Shown: in pieces, positions 8,333 through 18,118 of the stretch
Numbering within the stretch: the stretch's first letter is position 1
Layout: each line of letters begins with the position of its first letter
Source of the DNA: Veillonella absiana
GTDB lineage: Bacteria; Bacillota; Negativicutes; Veillonellales; Veillonellaceae
Strand: one strand, 5' to 3'
NCBI RefSeq assembly: GCF_032970905.1
Contig: NZ_JAWJZA010000007.1
Length of the DNA stretch: 64,000 bases
The notes under the pieces: model-generated
What the model was told of the DNA's origin: nothing
The model's input: only the letters and a program-made list of their open reading frames with translations
Databases searched by the model: none
Translations under genes and position numbers: made by a program

Positions 8333-11300
8333 ATGCTGAATCGGTTAGCAATTAAAGAAATAAAAAACTGCAAGTCTCAAACTATTATGCTGGGACTCAC
8401 TAGCTTACTAGGGAGTATTTCCATCGTTGGTCAAGCTTGGAATTTTGCAAACCTTATTAATAATTTTATATTCCATGAGGCTACATTGGAATCTGAAACA
8501 GATAACATTATAGGCTTAGCTGTTTTCGTGATATTACGCCTCATATTTCATTATTTACAAGAAAAAGTAGCCAATCAATTGGCGCATGCCACGAAGGCTT
8601 CTCTACGTCATCAAGTATTGATACATATGTTTAGCCAAGGCTTACAACATAGAGAATCCCATGGGGATATGATTCATCTAATTGCAGATGGTCTAGACCA
8701 AGTAGAGGCATATATTGCTCGCTACATTCCACAAATATTATATGCTGCAATAATACCTCTCGTGATGGGGGTTGCTATTATCGATTCTGTACCTTGGATT
8801 GGTATTATCTTACTCTTAACGGTACCACTTATTCCGTTCTTTATGATACTTATCGGCAAGCAAGCCGAGAAAATGAATCAAGAGCAGTGGGAGCGTATGA
8901 GTTTCCTATCAGGTCATTTCCTTGATATGCTACAAGGTTTAGCCACTCTGAAGGTGTTTGGTCGTTCCAAGGAGCAAACGTCTGTTATAGGTCGTTTATC
9001 TGGAGAATTTAGGGATTCTACATTAAGGGTGCTACGAGTGGCCTTTTTGTCAGCCCTAGTGCTTGAATTGGTGAGTACTATCAGTACTGCACTAATCGCC
9101 GTATATCTAGGGGTAACTTTGCTTTATCGAGGCATTGAATTTCTACCAGCCTTCTTTATTTTGCTATTGGCACCAGAGTTCTATACACCATTTAGACAAT
9201 TAGGTGCTGCCTTCCATACGGGCATGGCAGGGCAGAGTTCATTACTTAAAATTGATGAATTTTTGCAGAGCCCAGGGCAATTGCACGAAGGTGGTTCCAT
9301 CGAACTAGCGGATCCTATACATAGTATCGAATATAAAGAGTTATCATACACGTATCCCCATAGTCACAATGGTGTTTCTGACATTACTATTTCTCTTACG
9401 AATGCAGAGCGTGTGATGCTTGTCGGTGAAAGTGGTGCTGGTAAAACTACGTTAGCCCATCTCTTAGCTGGTTTCCTAAAGCCAGAGAGACATACTTTGT
9501 TTGTCAATGGAGTAGATCTTTGTGATATATCCATGGAGTGGTGGCGTGAACAACTTGTGTACGTATCTCAACGACCACATATTTTTAAAGGAACTTTACG
9601 TGAAGCTATTACGTTTGGCCTTACTGTATCCGATGAGGACCTTATTGAGGCTTGTAAAGCTGCTGAAATTTATGACCTTATCCAATCTAAGGATGGACAA
9701 TTTGATTTTGAAGTTGGCGAAGGTGGATTAGGTCTCAGTGGTGGGGAAAAACAACGGATTGCTTTAGCTCGTGCTTTTCTCAGGAAAGGTTCGGTTCTTA
9801 TCCTTGATGAAGTAACAGCCCACTTAGATGTAAAAACGGAAGAGTCGATTTCTCGGGCATTACAGCGTTTAATGACAGGTAAATTGGTATTACTCATTGG
9901 ACATCGCTTACAAACTATGTCCTGGGCTAATACACTATATGTTTTGCGTCAAGGGAGAGTAGAAGAATCTGGAACTTACGATGAGCTTATTGGTAAACAC
10001 GGGTATTTCTATGAATTGATTAAGGCCGGTACAGGACGATTTGTAGAGGATATGACAGAAAAGCAGGATACTGTGGAACGTCAATCTGTAGTAAAGGGCT
10101 CTCTTAATACGAACTCTCTTGCTAATAGCAGGCCTAATACAGTAACGTCCTATCCTATAAGTGTAAAACCAGTTGTAGATACGGTTTCTAAGCAGTCCTC
10201 TTTTATGGGAAAATTAGGTCTCTTATTCTCCGTACTAAGTCCGGCTAAATGGTCTTTAGTATTAGCCTTTATTTTCTCCTTCCTTACTGTATTTATGAAC
10301 GTAGGTTTATTAAGTACATCTTCCTGGTTATTGGCCAGTGCCGCATTACATCCTGGCATTCACTACCTCAGCATCTCCATCGTAGGGGTTCGATTCTTTG
10401 GCATTAGTCGTGCCGTATGTCGTTATTTTGAACGATATACATCACATCATATGGCCTTTCAAGGGTTATATGGACTTCGTGTATGGTTCTACGAGCATTT
10501 AGAGCCTTTAGGTCCTGCCATATTTAAACGATTTGGTGCAGGTGACTTGCTTGGTCGTATTATGTCAGATATCGAAGTCTTACAGTTTTTCTATTTACGT
10601 GTATTAATTCCACCTATGGCAGCCGTTGTATTGACAATTCTTGTCATGATGGGCGTAGGATATATTTCGACAACCTTGATTTGGATTGTATTAGCTGCAT
10701 TTGTTATAGGCGCAATTTTGATTCCTATCTATGTGTATCAATTTAACAAAAAATCCTTAGTTACTGTAGCAACTGTACAAGGGCAGGTAAAGCGGGAGAT
10801 TACGGATATGCTTGATGGATTGGGGGATATTATTGCCTACGGTCAACGTCAGCATGCTTATGAAAGTATTACAAAGGCCTTTCAAGTAGCTGAGGATGCA
10901 AAACATAGAATTAGTGAGGGCACAAATCAGGGAAATATCTCTTTTATGGGTCTCGTTCAAGTGACTATGATTATTACTGCTATAGTGGCAGCAGGTGTCC
11001 TTGAAGGTACGTGGGCTAGCGTGTATGTAGCTGTGGCTGCTATCGGTGTACAGGCTTGGTTTGAAGCATTACAGCCAATGACTATAGCCTTGCATCATGG
11101 TTATGAGAGCGCCGTAGCAGTAAATCGGTTGCATACGTTAGGTACATCTAGACCAGCTGTAGTAGAGGCGACGAATCCTTTACTGATAGATAGCGGGGTG
11201 CAAGCTATAGATGATATTGTGTTAGATCATCTATCCTTTGGCTATGATGATACAAAGGTTTATAATGATTTATCTATGACTATCAAGTCTGGGGAGTCTG

Positions 11301-11932
11301 TAGCTATCGTTGGTGCTAGCGGTTCGGGTAAAACAACGCTTATCAATATTCTAGAACGATTTTATGACTATGAAGGTTCTATTCGGGTGAATAACCATGA
11401 TTTAAAAGACTATGATATTGAGTCTTGGCGAAGTCAAATTAGTGTTATTTCTCAAGATACGTATATTTTCCATGCTACGGTAGAGGAAAATATACGTTTA
11501 GCGAATCCCTATGTAGAGGAGTCCGTATTACGCGATGCTATTGAATGGGCATCATTAACAACGCTTGTCAATCGATTACCCAATGGATTGCAGACTGTCG
11601 TTGGTGCTGGTGGAATGGGCCTTAGCGGAGGGGAACGTCAGCGTATCGCTTTAGCTCGTATGTATTTACGTCAAAGCCCAGTACTATTGCTTGATGAACC
11701 ATTAGAAGGCCTTGATCAGGTAACTCGTAATGACATTCATCGCAAATTAATGACTTTCATCAAAGGTCATACAGCCATTTATATTACACATCATTTGGAA
11801 GGTATTGACCAAATGGATCGTATCGTATTTATGGAACAGGGGCAAATTATAGAATCTGGCACATATGAAGAACTCATTGCATTACGTGGTAAGTTCTGGG
11901 AATATTGTTGCTTGTCCATGGCTCGAATTTAG
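8333..11932 (+). CDS. cydDC: Fused CydD-CydC thiol/heme ABC exporter
   Basis: At 1199 residues this joins both half-transporters in one chain. The first half has six membrane helices, Walker A GESGAGKTT at about 365-373, signature LSGGE near 468 and the Walker B stretch ILDEVTAHLD. The second half has another membrane domain from about 630, Walker A GASGSGKTT near 994, LSGGE near 1097 and LLLDEPLEGLD. CydDC exports glutathione/cysteine-type reductants (heme has also been proposed) and is needed to assemble cytochrome bd, which fits its position after cydAB. Most bacteria use two genes; fused versions are known mainly in other phyla. ATG 8333 follows GAAAGGA. Confidence 0.92.
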   Translation: MLNRLAIKEIKNCKSQTIMLGLTSLLGSISIVGQAWNFANLINNFIFHEATLESETDNIIGLAVFVILRLIFHYLQEKVANQLAHATKASLRHQVLIHMFSQGLQHRESHGDMIHLIADGLDQVEAYIARYIPQILYAAIIPLVMGVAIIDSVPWIGIILLLTVPLIPFFMILIGKQAEKMNQEQWERMSFLSGHFLDMLQGLATLKVFGRSKEQTSVIGRLSGEFRDSTLRVLRVAFLSALVLELVSTISTALIAVYLGVTLLYRGIEFLPAFFILLLAPEFYTPFRQLGAAFHTGMAGQSSLLKIDEFLQSPGQLHEGGSIELADPIHSIEYKELSYTYPHSHNGVSDITISLTNAERVMLVGESGAGKTTLAHLLAGFLKPERHTLFVNGVDLCDISMEWWREQLVYVSQRPHIFKGTLREAITFGLTVSDEDLIEACKAAEIYDLIQSKDGQFDFEVGEGGLGLSGGEKQRIALARAFLRKGSVLILDEVTAHLDVKTEESISRALQRLMTGKLVLLIGHRLQTMSWANTLYVLRQGRVEESGTYDELIGKHGYFYELIKAGTGRFVEDMTEKQDTVERQSVVKGSLNTNSLANSRPNTVTSYPISVKPVVDTVSKQSSFMGKLGLLFSVLSPAKWSLVLAFIFSFLTVFMNVGLLSTSSWLLASAALHPGIHYLSISIVGVRFFGISRAVCRYFERYTSHHMAFQGLYGLRVWFYEHLEPLGPAIFKRFGAGDLLGRIMSDIEVLQFFYLRVLIPPMAAVVLTILVMMGVGYISTTLIWIVLAAFVIGAILIPIYVYQFNKKSLVTVATVQGQVKREITDMLDGLGDIIAYGQRQHAYESITKAFQVAEDAKHRISEGTNQGNISFMGLVQVTMIITAIVAAGVLEGTWASVYVAVAAIGVQAWFEALQPMTIALHHGYESAVAVNRLHTLGTSRPAVVEATNPLLIDSGVQAIDDIVLDHLSFGYDDTKVYNDLSMTIKSGESVAIVGASGSGKTTLINILERFYDYEGSIRVNNHDLKDYDIESWRSQISVISQDTYIFHATVEENIRLANPYVEESVLRDAIEWASLTTLVNRLPNGLQTVVGAGGMGLSGGERQRIALARMYLRQSPVLLLDEPLEGLDQVTRNDIHRKLMTFIKGHTAIYITHHLEGIDQMDRIVFMEQGQIIESGTYEELIALRGKFWEYCCLSMARI

Positions 11933-11965
11933 AGCGAGTGTATTCTAAGATATAGCAAAATGTGG

Positions 11966-11971
11966 TATAAT
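11966..11971 (+). promoter_or_regulatory. Extended -10 promoter
   Basis: TGGTATAAT gives a perfect -10 with TGn extension, 42 bases before the chosen start at 12008. It shows that the longer open frame starting at 11960 is not the real gene start. Confidence 0.6.
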
Positions 11972-12007
11972 CCATATGTTATAGGACATATTAACCCTGG
12001 AGGGGCT

Positions 12008-13183
12008 ATGAATACATTTTTCGCCAATCTCAAGTCGTTACTGACTGATGGTGAAAATTCTCAGGATCATACAGTCGAACAAAATACACCCGTAGTTAGG
12101 GACGATGTGCCTGTACAGCGTGAATTGTTCGATCATCAAGTACTGACCATAGAAGAAGATGTGATCAATCGCATCCTTCGTGCTAGCATTCGTAAGCACT
12201 GGTTCTTTTATTCCGTGACCTTTGAATTTGAGCCAAATAATCATGTGTTCCTATCCATTATTTCGAAATGGGGGAATGTGATTAATGTGGAGTATACAAT
12301 TGAAGACTTGTGGTTTGATGATTATACATCGTCATTTGCCATTAAATTAGATACCAATAATATAGATACAGGCGGATTTATTTTAAACTCTATTCTTCAT
12401 CTCATCGGTAATTGGAGTCTCAATTTATTTGGGGTATTCTTCAATCCTATTGAGCTCGGTGAGAATGGATCAACACTTCGTTTTGAGAAGAATGGTATTA
12501 TCCAGTTTGATCTCAATAAAGATACGAGTTTGAAAAAAATGATTCCGTTCCCAGAACGTGAAGTGGGGAGTAAAGGTCCAGTATTACTGGCTAACCCTAA
12601 AACGAGTCAGTCCATACTGCAATTGGACTATTATTCCTTCCATGATGAAGTGGATACTTTTGTGGCGCCTGATGTGCCCACAAAAACGAGCTGGTTACGT
12701 TCTGTTGATATTGCAGCAGTGTTGTTGTTGCCAATGGGGGTGTGGATTACATTCCTCATTTTGCATCACTATTTGCCAACGGAAACGCTAGACTTCTCAT
12801 TCTCCACGTACTTTTTGATTTCACTGGGGATTTTTGTCATTTCCTTCTTGGTGATGAATATTCCGCGATACATTTATATGTACTTTGATTCGCGAAAACA
12901 TTGGCAAAGTGCATTTGTGCACAACAATATTAAAATACAAATGCGTAAGCTTCATCGTCGTATTTTCACATATCAAGCATCATTGACAACGGATTGTGAA
13001 ATGACAGAGGCTGTTGAAAGCCAAGAACGTATTAAAAATTTGTTATTACAAATTCGTGATAAGCGATTTCTTGTGCAACGCCTCAAATTGGCTGATGATG
13101 ACCGGGACAGAAAACAAAAGGTAAAATTTATCATCGCCTATATTGGCTGTACATTATTTGAATGGATGCTGTTGGTGAGATAA
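12008..13183 (+). CDS. Unrecognised membrane protein
   Basis: I do not recognise this 391-residue protein. The first 220 residues look soluble, mixed alpha/beta and rich in aromatic and acidic residues. Two clear hydrophobic segments follow at about 230-255 and 262-290, then a basic helical region ending in a third weak hydrophobic stretch at the C-terminus (FIIAYIGCTLFEWMLLV). Start ATG 12008 follows GGAGGGG at about 11999 and lies downstream of a good promoter. It stands alone between the cyd exporter and a bidirectional terminator. Confidence 0.75.
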   Translation: MNTFFANLKSLLTDGENSQDHTVEQNTPVVRDDVPVQRELFDHQVLTIEEDVINRILRASIRKHWFFYSVTFEFEPNNHVFLSIISKWGNVINVEYTIEDLWFDDYTSSFAIKLDTNNIDTGGFILNSILHLIGNWSLNLFGVFFNPIELGENGSTLRFEKNGIIQFDLNKDTSLKKMIPFPEREVGSKGPVLLANPKTSQSILQLDYYSFHDEVDTFVAPDVPTKTSWLRSVDIAAVLLLPMGVWITFLILHHYLPTETLDFSFSTYFLISLGIFVISFLVMNIPRYIYMYFDSRKHWQSAFVHNNIKIQMRKLHRRIFTYQASLTTDCEMTEAVESQERIKNLLLQIRDKRFLVQRLKLADDDRDRKQKVKFIIAYIGCTLFEWMLLVR

Positions 13184-13242
13184 ATAAAGACTAACTATTG
13201 CATCTATATACATTAATGAAATGGAAATCTAAATATAGTAAA

Positions 13243-13280
13243 AAACCTTGCTACTCAGATGAATAGCAAGGTTTTTTTAT
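13243..13280. terminator. Bidirectional terminator
   Basis: AAAACCTTGCTA pairs with TAGCAAGGTTTT, with T runs on both strands. It separates the convergent genes ending at 13183 and 13336. Confidence 0.88.
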
Positions 13281-13335
13281 AACTCGTATATTATGTTGTA
13301 GCTCCGTCGTGGGACTGAATCAACATAGTACAAAT

Positions 13336-13893
13336 TTATTTGTTTTTAGAAATAGCAGCTTTACGGTGGGCTAAATTTTCTTTATCCCGTCTTTGTTTAC
13401 GTCTAATAGATTCTGGGGGCAATCCAAATTTATTTTTTCTTTTATCACCTGGTAGAATCATTAATAGAAAAGACACAAATGCTAAAATACTATGCAAGAT
13501 AATCGATGTAGAAGGCAATGCATTATAGGTATACACAAAGGTAATGAAAAACGGCCAAATTAATGCTGGTAAGGCGGGGGCATTTAAATCCTGTAGTCGT
13601 CTTGCGAGTACTGTACAGAGCAATGGAAAAATTAATGCTTGGCAAAGTCCAATAAAGAGTCTGAGCCCCCAATAGGCAGGTAATGTAACGATGATATTAA
13701 TCATATTTTGATAGAAACTACCTAGTATATGAAATACAATCATCAGTCCCATATAGCCAATGATGAACTGCACTCGATTTATGCGTCCCTGTAAATTAAA
13801 AATAGGGATATTTAATTGTCGTCCTTGATAGGCAATAAACATACCAATAAAACCGATTACTAATGCACGGCCTATGGCGTAAACGATAACCAT
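13336..13893 (-). CDS. DUF805 family membrane protein
   Basis: The 185-residue protein matches DUF805 landmarks: FNLQGRINRVQFIIGYMG near 32-49 (the GR.sR..f pattern), membrane helices, ARRLQDLNAPA near 103-113 and the post-helix motif GDKRKNKFGLPP. It has four to five membrane segments and a very basic C-terminal tail. DUF805 proteins have no settled function. It is a single gene on the minus strand. Confidence 0.75.
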   Translation of the reverse strand: MVIVYAIGRALVIGFIGMFIAYQGRQLNIPIFNLQGRINRVQFIIGYMGLMIVFHILGSFYQNMINIIVTLPAYWGLRLFIGLCQALIFPLLCTVLARRLQDLNAPALPALIWPFFITFVYTYNALPSTSIILHSILAFVSFLLMILPGDKRKNKFGLPPESIRRKQRRDKENLAHRKAAISKNK

Positions 13894-14002
13894 ATATACT
13901 CCCGAATATTACGTGTCATATACAAACAGTCCAATACATTCTATCAGTATAACATAAATGAGTAAATTCTGTACAATTTGGCCGATTTTCATCGAGTTTT
14001 AC

Positions 14003-14043
14003 GATGAAAGACCCCATACATAATCTGTATGGGGTCTTTCATC
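14003..14043. terminator. Perfect 18-bp hairpin between minus-strand genes
   Basis: Two perfectly complementary 18-base arms (14003-14020 and 14026-14043) around TAATC, with GACCCCATAC at the core. It lies after the kinase gene on the minus strand and probably terminates it, although the T-rich part is inside the stem. Confidence 0.75.
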
Positions 14044-14105
14044 ATTGTAGCGCTATATGTCTTGTACAATATGTTGAATAGTATAAGTTAGGGCTACTCC
14101 ATTAA

Positions 14106-14957
14106 TTAGGTACGCTCTGGATTTGGTAAACTAATTAATTCTGGTAACATTAATTCAAAGGCGATGCCGTGTTGCATGCTTTTGATATTGTCTACGGTAG
14201 CTTGAATGGAATGCGTTGTAAATGTCATGGCAATACGAGCTGCTTCATATGGTGTGTAGCCGCGCATGACACAGCCAGCGAGGACGGATGTAAAAATATC
14301 TCCTGTGCCGGTGGCTTTCACAGGTACAAGGGGAATAGATAATTTTTGTAAATCATCATGAATGCCGTCGTACACGGCCACAACAGCATGCGTTTCTGAT
14401 GGTACGCTTGTCATAATGACCATGTCTGGTCCCATATCGTGTAGTAAACGACAACGGCGTTTTAGTTCATCGTCGCTGATTGGATCAGTGGAGAAGGAGA
14501 TATCTAGGAGAAAGCAGGCCTCAGTATAGTTGGGTTTTAAAATGTGGGCATGGGAAATGAGTTGACGCATAGCATCTACCATGGTTGGTGTATAGATGGA
14601 ATAGAGGTGGCCATCATCCGCCATAGCTGGATCGACGATGACCATTTGGTTTTCCTTGCCAAATCGTGCAATAGCCTCCTCAACGAGATGTATTTGTTCT
14701 GGTGTTGCTAAAAATCCGCTCACGATAGCTTGGAAGTCAACGTGATTTTTTTCCCAACAATCCATAAAATCTTTGAGGTGGTCGGACAAGTCGACGAGTT
14801 CGTGGTAAGGATATTCTAAATGGTTGCTGAGCACTGCAGTGGCTAATGGCACTGCTTGTGTTTTGAGAGCACTTAAAATCGGGAGCATCACGGTCAGTGA
14901 GCAACGACCGATGGAGCTCATATCTTGTATAGTTAATATGCGTGGCACAGTATTCAT
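14106..14957 (-). CDS. pdxY: Pyridoxal/pyridoxamine kinase-like protein (PfkB/ribokinase superfamily)
   Basis: The 283-residue protein begins RILTIQDMSSIGRCSLTVMLPIL, typical of PdxK/PdxY and ThiD-like kinases, and has the anion-hole/catalytic motif KATGTGDIFTSVLAG near the C-terminus. It should phosphorylate vitamin B6 vitamers with ATP in the cytoplasm. The thiamine pyrimidine kinase ThiD is a close alternative, but the early region fits pyridoxamine kinases better. It is divergent from the opp operon, with about 250 bases between them. Confidence 0.78.
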   Translation of the reverse strand: MNTVPRILTIQDMSSIGRCSLTVMLPILSALKTQAVPLATAVLSNHLEYPYHELVDLSDHLKDFMDCWEKNHVDFQAIVSGFLATPEQIHLVEEAIARFGKENQMVIVDPAMADDGHLYSIYTPTMVDAMRQLISHAHILKPNYTEACFLLDISFSTDPISDDELKRRCRLLHDMGPDMVIMTSVPSETHAVVAVYDGIHDDLQKLSIPLVPVKATGTGDIFTSVLAGCVMRGYTPYEAARIAMTFTTHSIQATVDNIKSMQHGIAFELMLPELISLPNPERT

Positions 14958-15166
14958 GGATTACCTCCTAATAAACATTAGTTTTATTGTAATTCATAGG
15001 GCATGGTGTGTAAATACAGAAGGTCACATTATAAGTGAAATATTCAAAGTTTTACATTTATAAACTTGAGAAGTTAGAGAAAACCCTTTTTTACAACGAA
15101 TGTATAAAATGTATATGTTTTTATGTATACATGCGCTAAATAACTGTATTATTAGGTAAAGCATGA

Positions 15167-15172
15167 TAAAAT
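15167..15172 (+). promoter_or_regulatory. Likely -10 of the peptide importer operon
   Basis: TGATAAAAT gives an extended -10 about 47 bases before the first gene; no clear -35. The divergent spacer also holds ATGTATA...TATACAT inverted repeats at 15100-15132 that could be an operator. Confidence 0.4.
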
Positions 15173-15213
15173 AAGGTGTATCTATATACATACTAATAGA
15201 AAAGAGGATGACT

Positions 15214-16143
15214 ATGGGTCGTTACATATTACAGCGCTTAGGTAGCTCATTAATTATCATATGGATTATTATTACCATCACATTTTTGTTGATGCACGCC
15301 ATTCCAGGCGGTCCTTTCACGGCGGAGAAAAAATTGCCGCCTCAGGTGAAAGCCAGCATTGAGGAAAAATATCATCTCAACGATCCGTTGTGGAAACAAT
15401 ACACGGATTATATGGGGCGCATCGTGCAATTTGATTTGGGGCCGTCCTTTAAATATGAGGGGCGTTCCGTCAATGAAATTATCGATGAATCCTTCCCCGT
15501 GTCGGCACAACTTGGTTTTGGTGCCTTGCTAGTGGCCATTATCGGTGGTATTACAGCGGGTGCCATCAGCGCCATGAGACCTAATTCTTGGATTGATTAT
15601 CTCGTGACCATTGGGTACACCTTAGGAATTTCGGTGCCTACATTTATCATTGGTGCATTGCTCGTATATTGGTTGGGATTTACTTTCCACTGGTTCCCTG
15701 TAGCTTTGTGGAAGGGACCGTCCTATATGGTATTACCGGTATTGACACTAGCGGCGCAACCGATGGCATTCATTGCGCGATTGACACGTAGTGGTTTGCT
15801 GGATGTGTTTGAACAAGAATACATTAAAACGGCTCGAGCAAAAGGCCTAAGCCAATCTGAAATTTTATTAAAGCATGCCCTAGGAAATGCGATTTTACCG
15901 GTTATTACCTATATTGGACCATTGGCGGCGGCATTGCTGACCGGTAGTTTTATTGTGGAAACGATTTTTGCCATACCAGGATTGGGCCAATACTTTGTTA
16001 CATCCATTTACAATCGTGATTACACGGTGATTTTAGGGATTACCGTATTTTATAGTGCTCTCGTAGTGGGACTTAATTTGGTAGTAGATATGATTTACCC
16101 AATGATTGATCCACGGGTGACGATGCAGGAGGATAAGGATTAA
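15214..16143 (+). CDS. oppB: Peptide ABC transporter permease, OppB/DppB type
   Basis: The 309-residue permease starts GRYILQRLGSS, as OppB/DppB proteins do, has six membrane segments and the EAA loop (EYIKTARAKGLSQSEILLKHALGNAILP) that docks to the ATPases. It imports peptides across the inner membrane with the products of the next genes. I prefer ATG 15214, six bases after AGAGG; ATG 15208 would be only two bases from it. Its stop overlaps the next start (TAATG). The substrate class is inferred from the family, so the symbol is provisional. Confidence 0.9.
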   Translation: MGRYILQRLGSSLIIIWIIITITFLLMHAIPGGPFTAEKKLPPQVKASIEEKYHLNDPLWKQYTDYMGRIVQFDLGPSFKYEGRSVNEIIDESFPVSAQLGFGALLVAIIGGITAGAISAMRPNSWIDYLVTIGYTLGISVPTFIIGALLVYWLGFTFHWFPVALWKGPSYMVLPVLTLAAQPMAFIARLTRSGLLDVFEQEYIKTARAKGLSQSEILLKHALGNAILPVITYIGPLAAALLTGSFIVETIFAIPGLGQYFVTSIYNRDYTVILGITVFYSALVVGLNLVVDMIYPMIDPRVTMQEDKD

Positions 16144-17045
16144 TGGAAAATACAGATTTTTTACCATTACAACGAACTGATGCCTCGGCGGAGTCCGTCT
16201 ATGTGGCGAGACCGAGTGCATGGTATCGATTGCAACAAAATAAATTAGCCTTAGTAGGCTTAGGGATTATCGTTGTTATGATTATCCTGGCTATCGTAGG
16301 GCCTATGTTCTCTAGCTATACTTATGCGGAGCAAGATTTGATGGCGGCCAACCAAGGCCCTAGCAGTGCCCATTGGTTTGGAACCGACACATTGGGGCGT
16401 GATCTCTATACACGTGTTATGTATGGGGCACGTATTTCCTTAACCATCGGTTTTGTGGCAGCCCTAATCAATTTAGTGATTGGCGTGATTTATGGTGGTG
16501 TGTCGGGCTTCTTCGGTGGCAAGGTAGACCGCGTTATGATGGGCATCGTGGACATTCTTTACGGGATTCCACTATTACTATATGTCATTTTATTGATGGT
16601 GGTCCTAGAACCAGGCTTGACGTCTATCTTTATTGCCTTGGGCATTGCCTACTGGCTCACAATGGCTCGTATTGTGCGTAGCCAAATCATCAAAATCAAG
16701 AAGGAAGAATACGTTATTGCCGCTCAATCCATGGGTATTCCTTCATGGCGTATTTTATGGCGTCACATTTTGCCTAATTGCGCGGGACCTATCATTATCA
16801 CTATGACACTAGCCATTCCAGAGGCTATCTTTACAGAGGCCTTCTTGAGCTTTATCGGCCTTGGCGTGAGTGCGCCGATGGCTAGTTGGGGCGTCTTGGC
16901 GGCAGAGGGCATCAATAGTATGCGCAGCTATCCATTCCAATTGATTTTTCCAGCCTTAGCGATTAGTATTACCATGCTAGGATTCGCCTTCTTTGGGGAC
17001 GGACTTCGTAACGCCCTCGATCCAAAGGGAGGTGACAAATCATGA
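16143..17045 (+). CDS. oppC: Peptide ABC transporter permease, OppC/DppC type
   Basis: The 300-residue permease begins with a cytosolic tail, a first helix at about 31-55, then HWFGTDTLGRDLYTRVMYGARISL, the conserved OppC/DppC periplasmic signature, and the EAA loop EEYVIAAQSMGIPSWRILWRHILPN. It pairs with the preceding permease. The start overlaps the previous stop by one base and the end overlaps the next gene (ATGATG at 17042), so the operon is translated as a chain. Confidence 0.9.
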   Translation: MENTDFLPLQRTDASAESVYVARPSAWYRLQQNKLALVGLGIIVVMIILAIVGPMFSSYTYAEQDLMAANQGPSSAHWFGTDTLGRDLYTRVMYGARISLTIGFVAALINLVIGVIYGGVSGFFGGKVDRVMMGIVDILYGIPLLLYVILLMVVLEPGLTSIFIALGIAYWLTMARIVRSQIIKIKKEEYVIAAQSMGIPSWRILWRHILPNCAGPIIITMTLAIPEAIFTEAFLSFIGLGVSAPMASWGVLAAEGINSMRSYPFQLIFPALAISITMLGFAFFGDGLRNALDPKGGDKS

Positions 17046-18118
17046 TGAATGTAGATATGCACGCTAATCGTGATGCGGAATCAGTTGCGTCAAACATGAT
17101 GCAACCGAATATGAGTGGTATGGAACATATGAATGAACATACTGATGTACTTGTTAACGTAGATAATCTCTGTGTCACCATCGATACATTCCGCGGTCCA
17201 TTACAGGCGGTGCGCCATAATTCTCTCACCGTTCGAGCCGGGGAAATACTCGGCATCGTTGGCGAGTCCGGCTGTGGTAAATCTGTAACGGCCAATGCTC
17301 TTATGGGTTTGTTGCCCCTACGAAATACGGTTGTGACGGCGGATACGCTTATGGTGGATGGTCATGATTGTCGCAATTATACGGAATCCGACTGGAATAC
17401 TCTTCGCAGCAGTACGGTGGCCATGGTGTTTCAGGATCCTATGACTGCATTGAATCCAATTTTATCTATCGGCACTCAATTATACGAGGTCATCACTCGT
17501 ACGCCAGCCTATGGTGAAAGTTACGACAAACGAGCTATAGCCATCGATTTATTAACTAAAATGGGGATTTCTTCCCCAGAAAAACGATTAAAACAATATC
17601 CTCACGAATTAAGTGGCGGCATGCGTCAACGCGTAGTCATCGCCATGGCGTTAGCGGGTAAACCAAAATTAATCTTGGCCGATGAACCGACGACGGCCCT
17701 TGATGTGACCACAGAGGTGCAAATTTTAAAACTATTGCAACAATTGGCGAAGGAAGAAGGAATCGGTGTTATCTTTATTTCCCATAATCTTCGTGTGGTA
17801 GCACAACTTTGTGACCGCGTTATGGTTATGTATGCCGGTCAATGTGTAGAATCAGGTTCTGTAGAGGATATTTTCCTTAAACCGTCTCATCCCTATACAC
17901 AAGGTTTACTACGGTCTTTACCACAAGGAAAAGCACGAGGCGAGCTCGTGGCTATCGAAGGGCAACCACCAGATGTGTATGTATTGCCAACTGGTTGTGC
18001 CTTTCACCCACGGTGTCCAGATGCTATGAATATTTGTGCCAAAGAAGAACCGTTAATGTCTGGTCAAGTGCAACATGTATACCGGTGCTGGCTTGCGAGA
18101 AAGGAGGCATCACTATGA
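17042..18118 (+). CDS. oppD: Peptide ABC transporter ATPase, OppD/DppD type, with Met-rich N-terminus
   Basis: The 358-residue ATPase has Walker A GESGCGKS at about 78-85, signature LSGGMRQR near 191, DEPTTALD, and the C-terminal Opp/Dpp domain with clustered cysteines (CAFHPRCPDAMNIC). It powers the permease pair. The first 33 residues before the ABC domain are unusual, with eight Met and three His. Since several internal ATGs exist there, the true start could be later. It overlaps the next gene by four bases (ATGA). Confidence 0.88.
   Translation: MMNVDMHANRDAESVASNMMQPNMSGMEHMNEHTDVLVNVDNLCVTIDTFRGPLQAVRHNSLTVRAGEILGIVGESGCGKSVTANALMGLLPLRNTVVTADTLMVDGHDCRNYTESDWNTLRSSTVAMVFQDPMTALNPILSIGTQLYEVITRTPAYGESYDKRAIAIDLLTKMGISSPEKRLKQYPHELSGGMRQRVVIAMALAGKPKLILADEPTTALDVTTEVQILKLLQQLAKEEGIGVIFISHNLRVVAQLCDRVMVMYAGQCVESGSVEDIFLKPSHPYTQGLLRSLPQGKARGELVAIEGQPPDVYVLPTGCAFHPRCPDAMNICAKEEPLMSGQVQHVYRCWLARKEASL

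Noticed and set aside
17995..18114. N-terminal extension of oppF
   Set aside because: It lies wholly inside oppD in another frame; ATG 18115 has AGGAGG and a conserved start.
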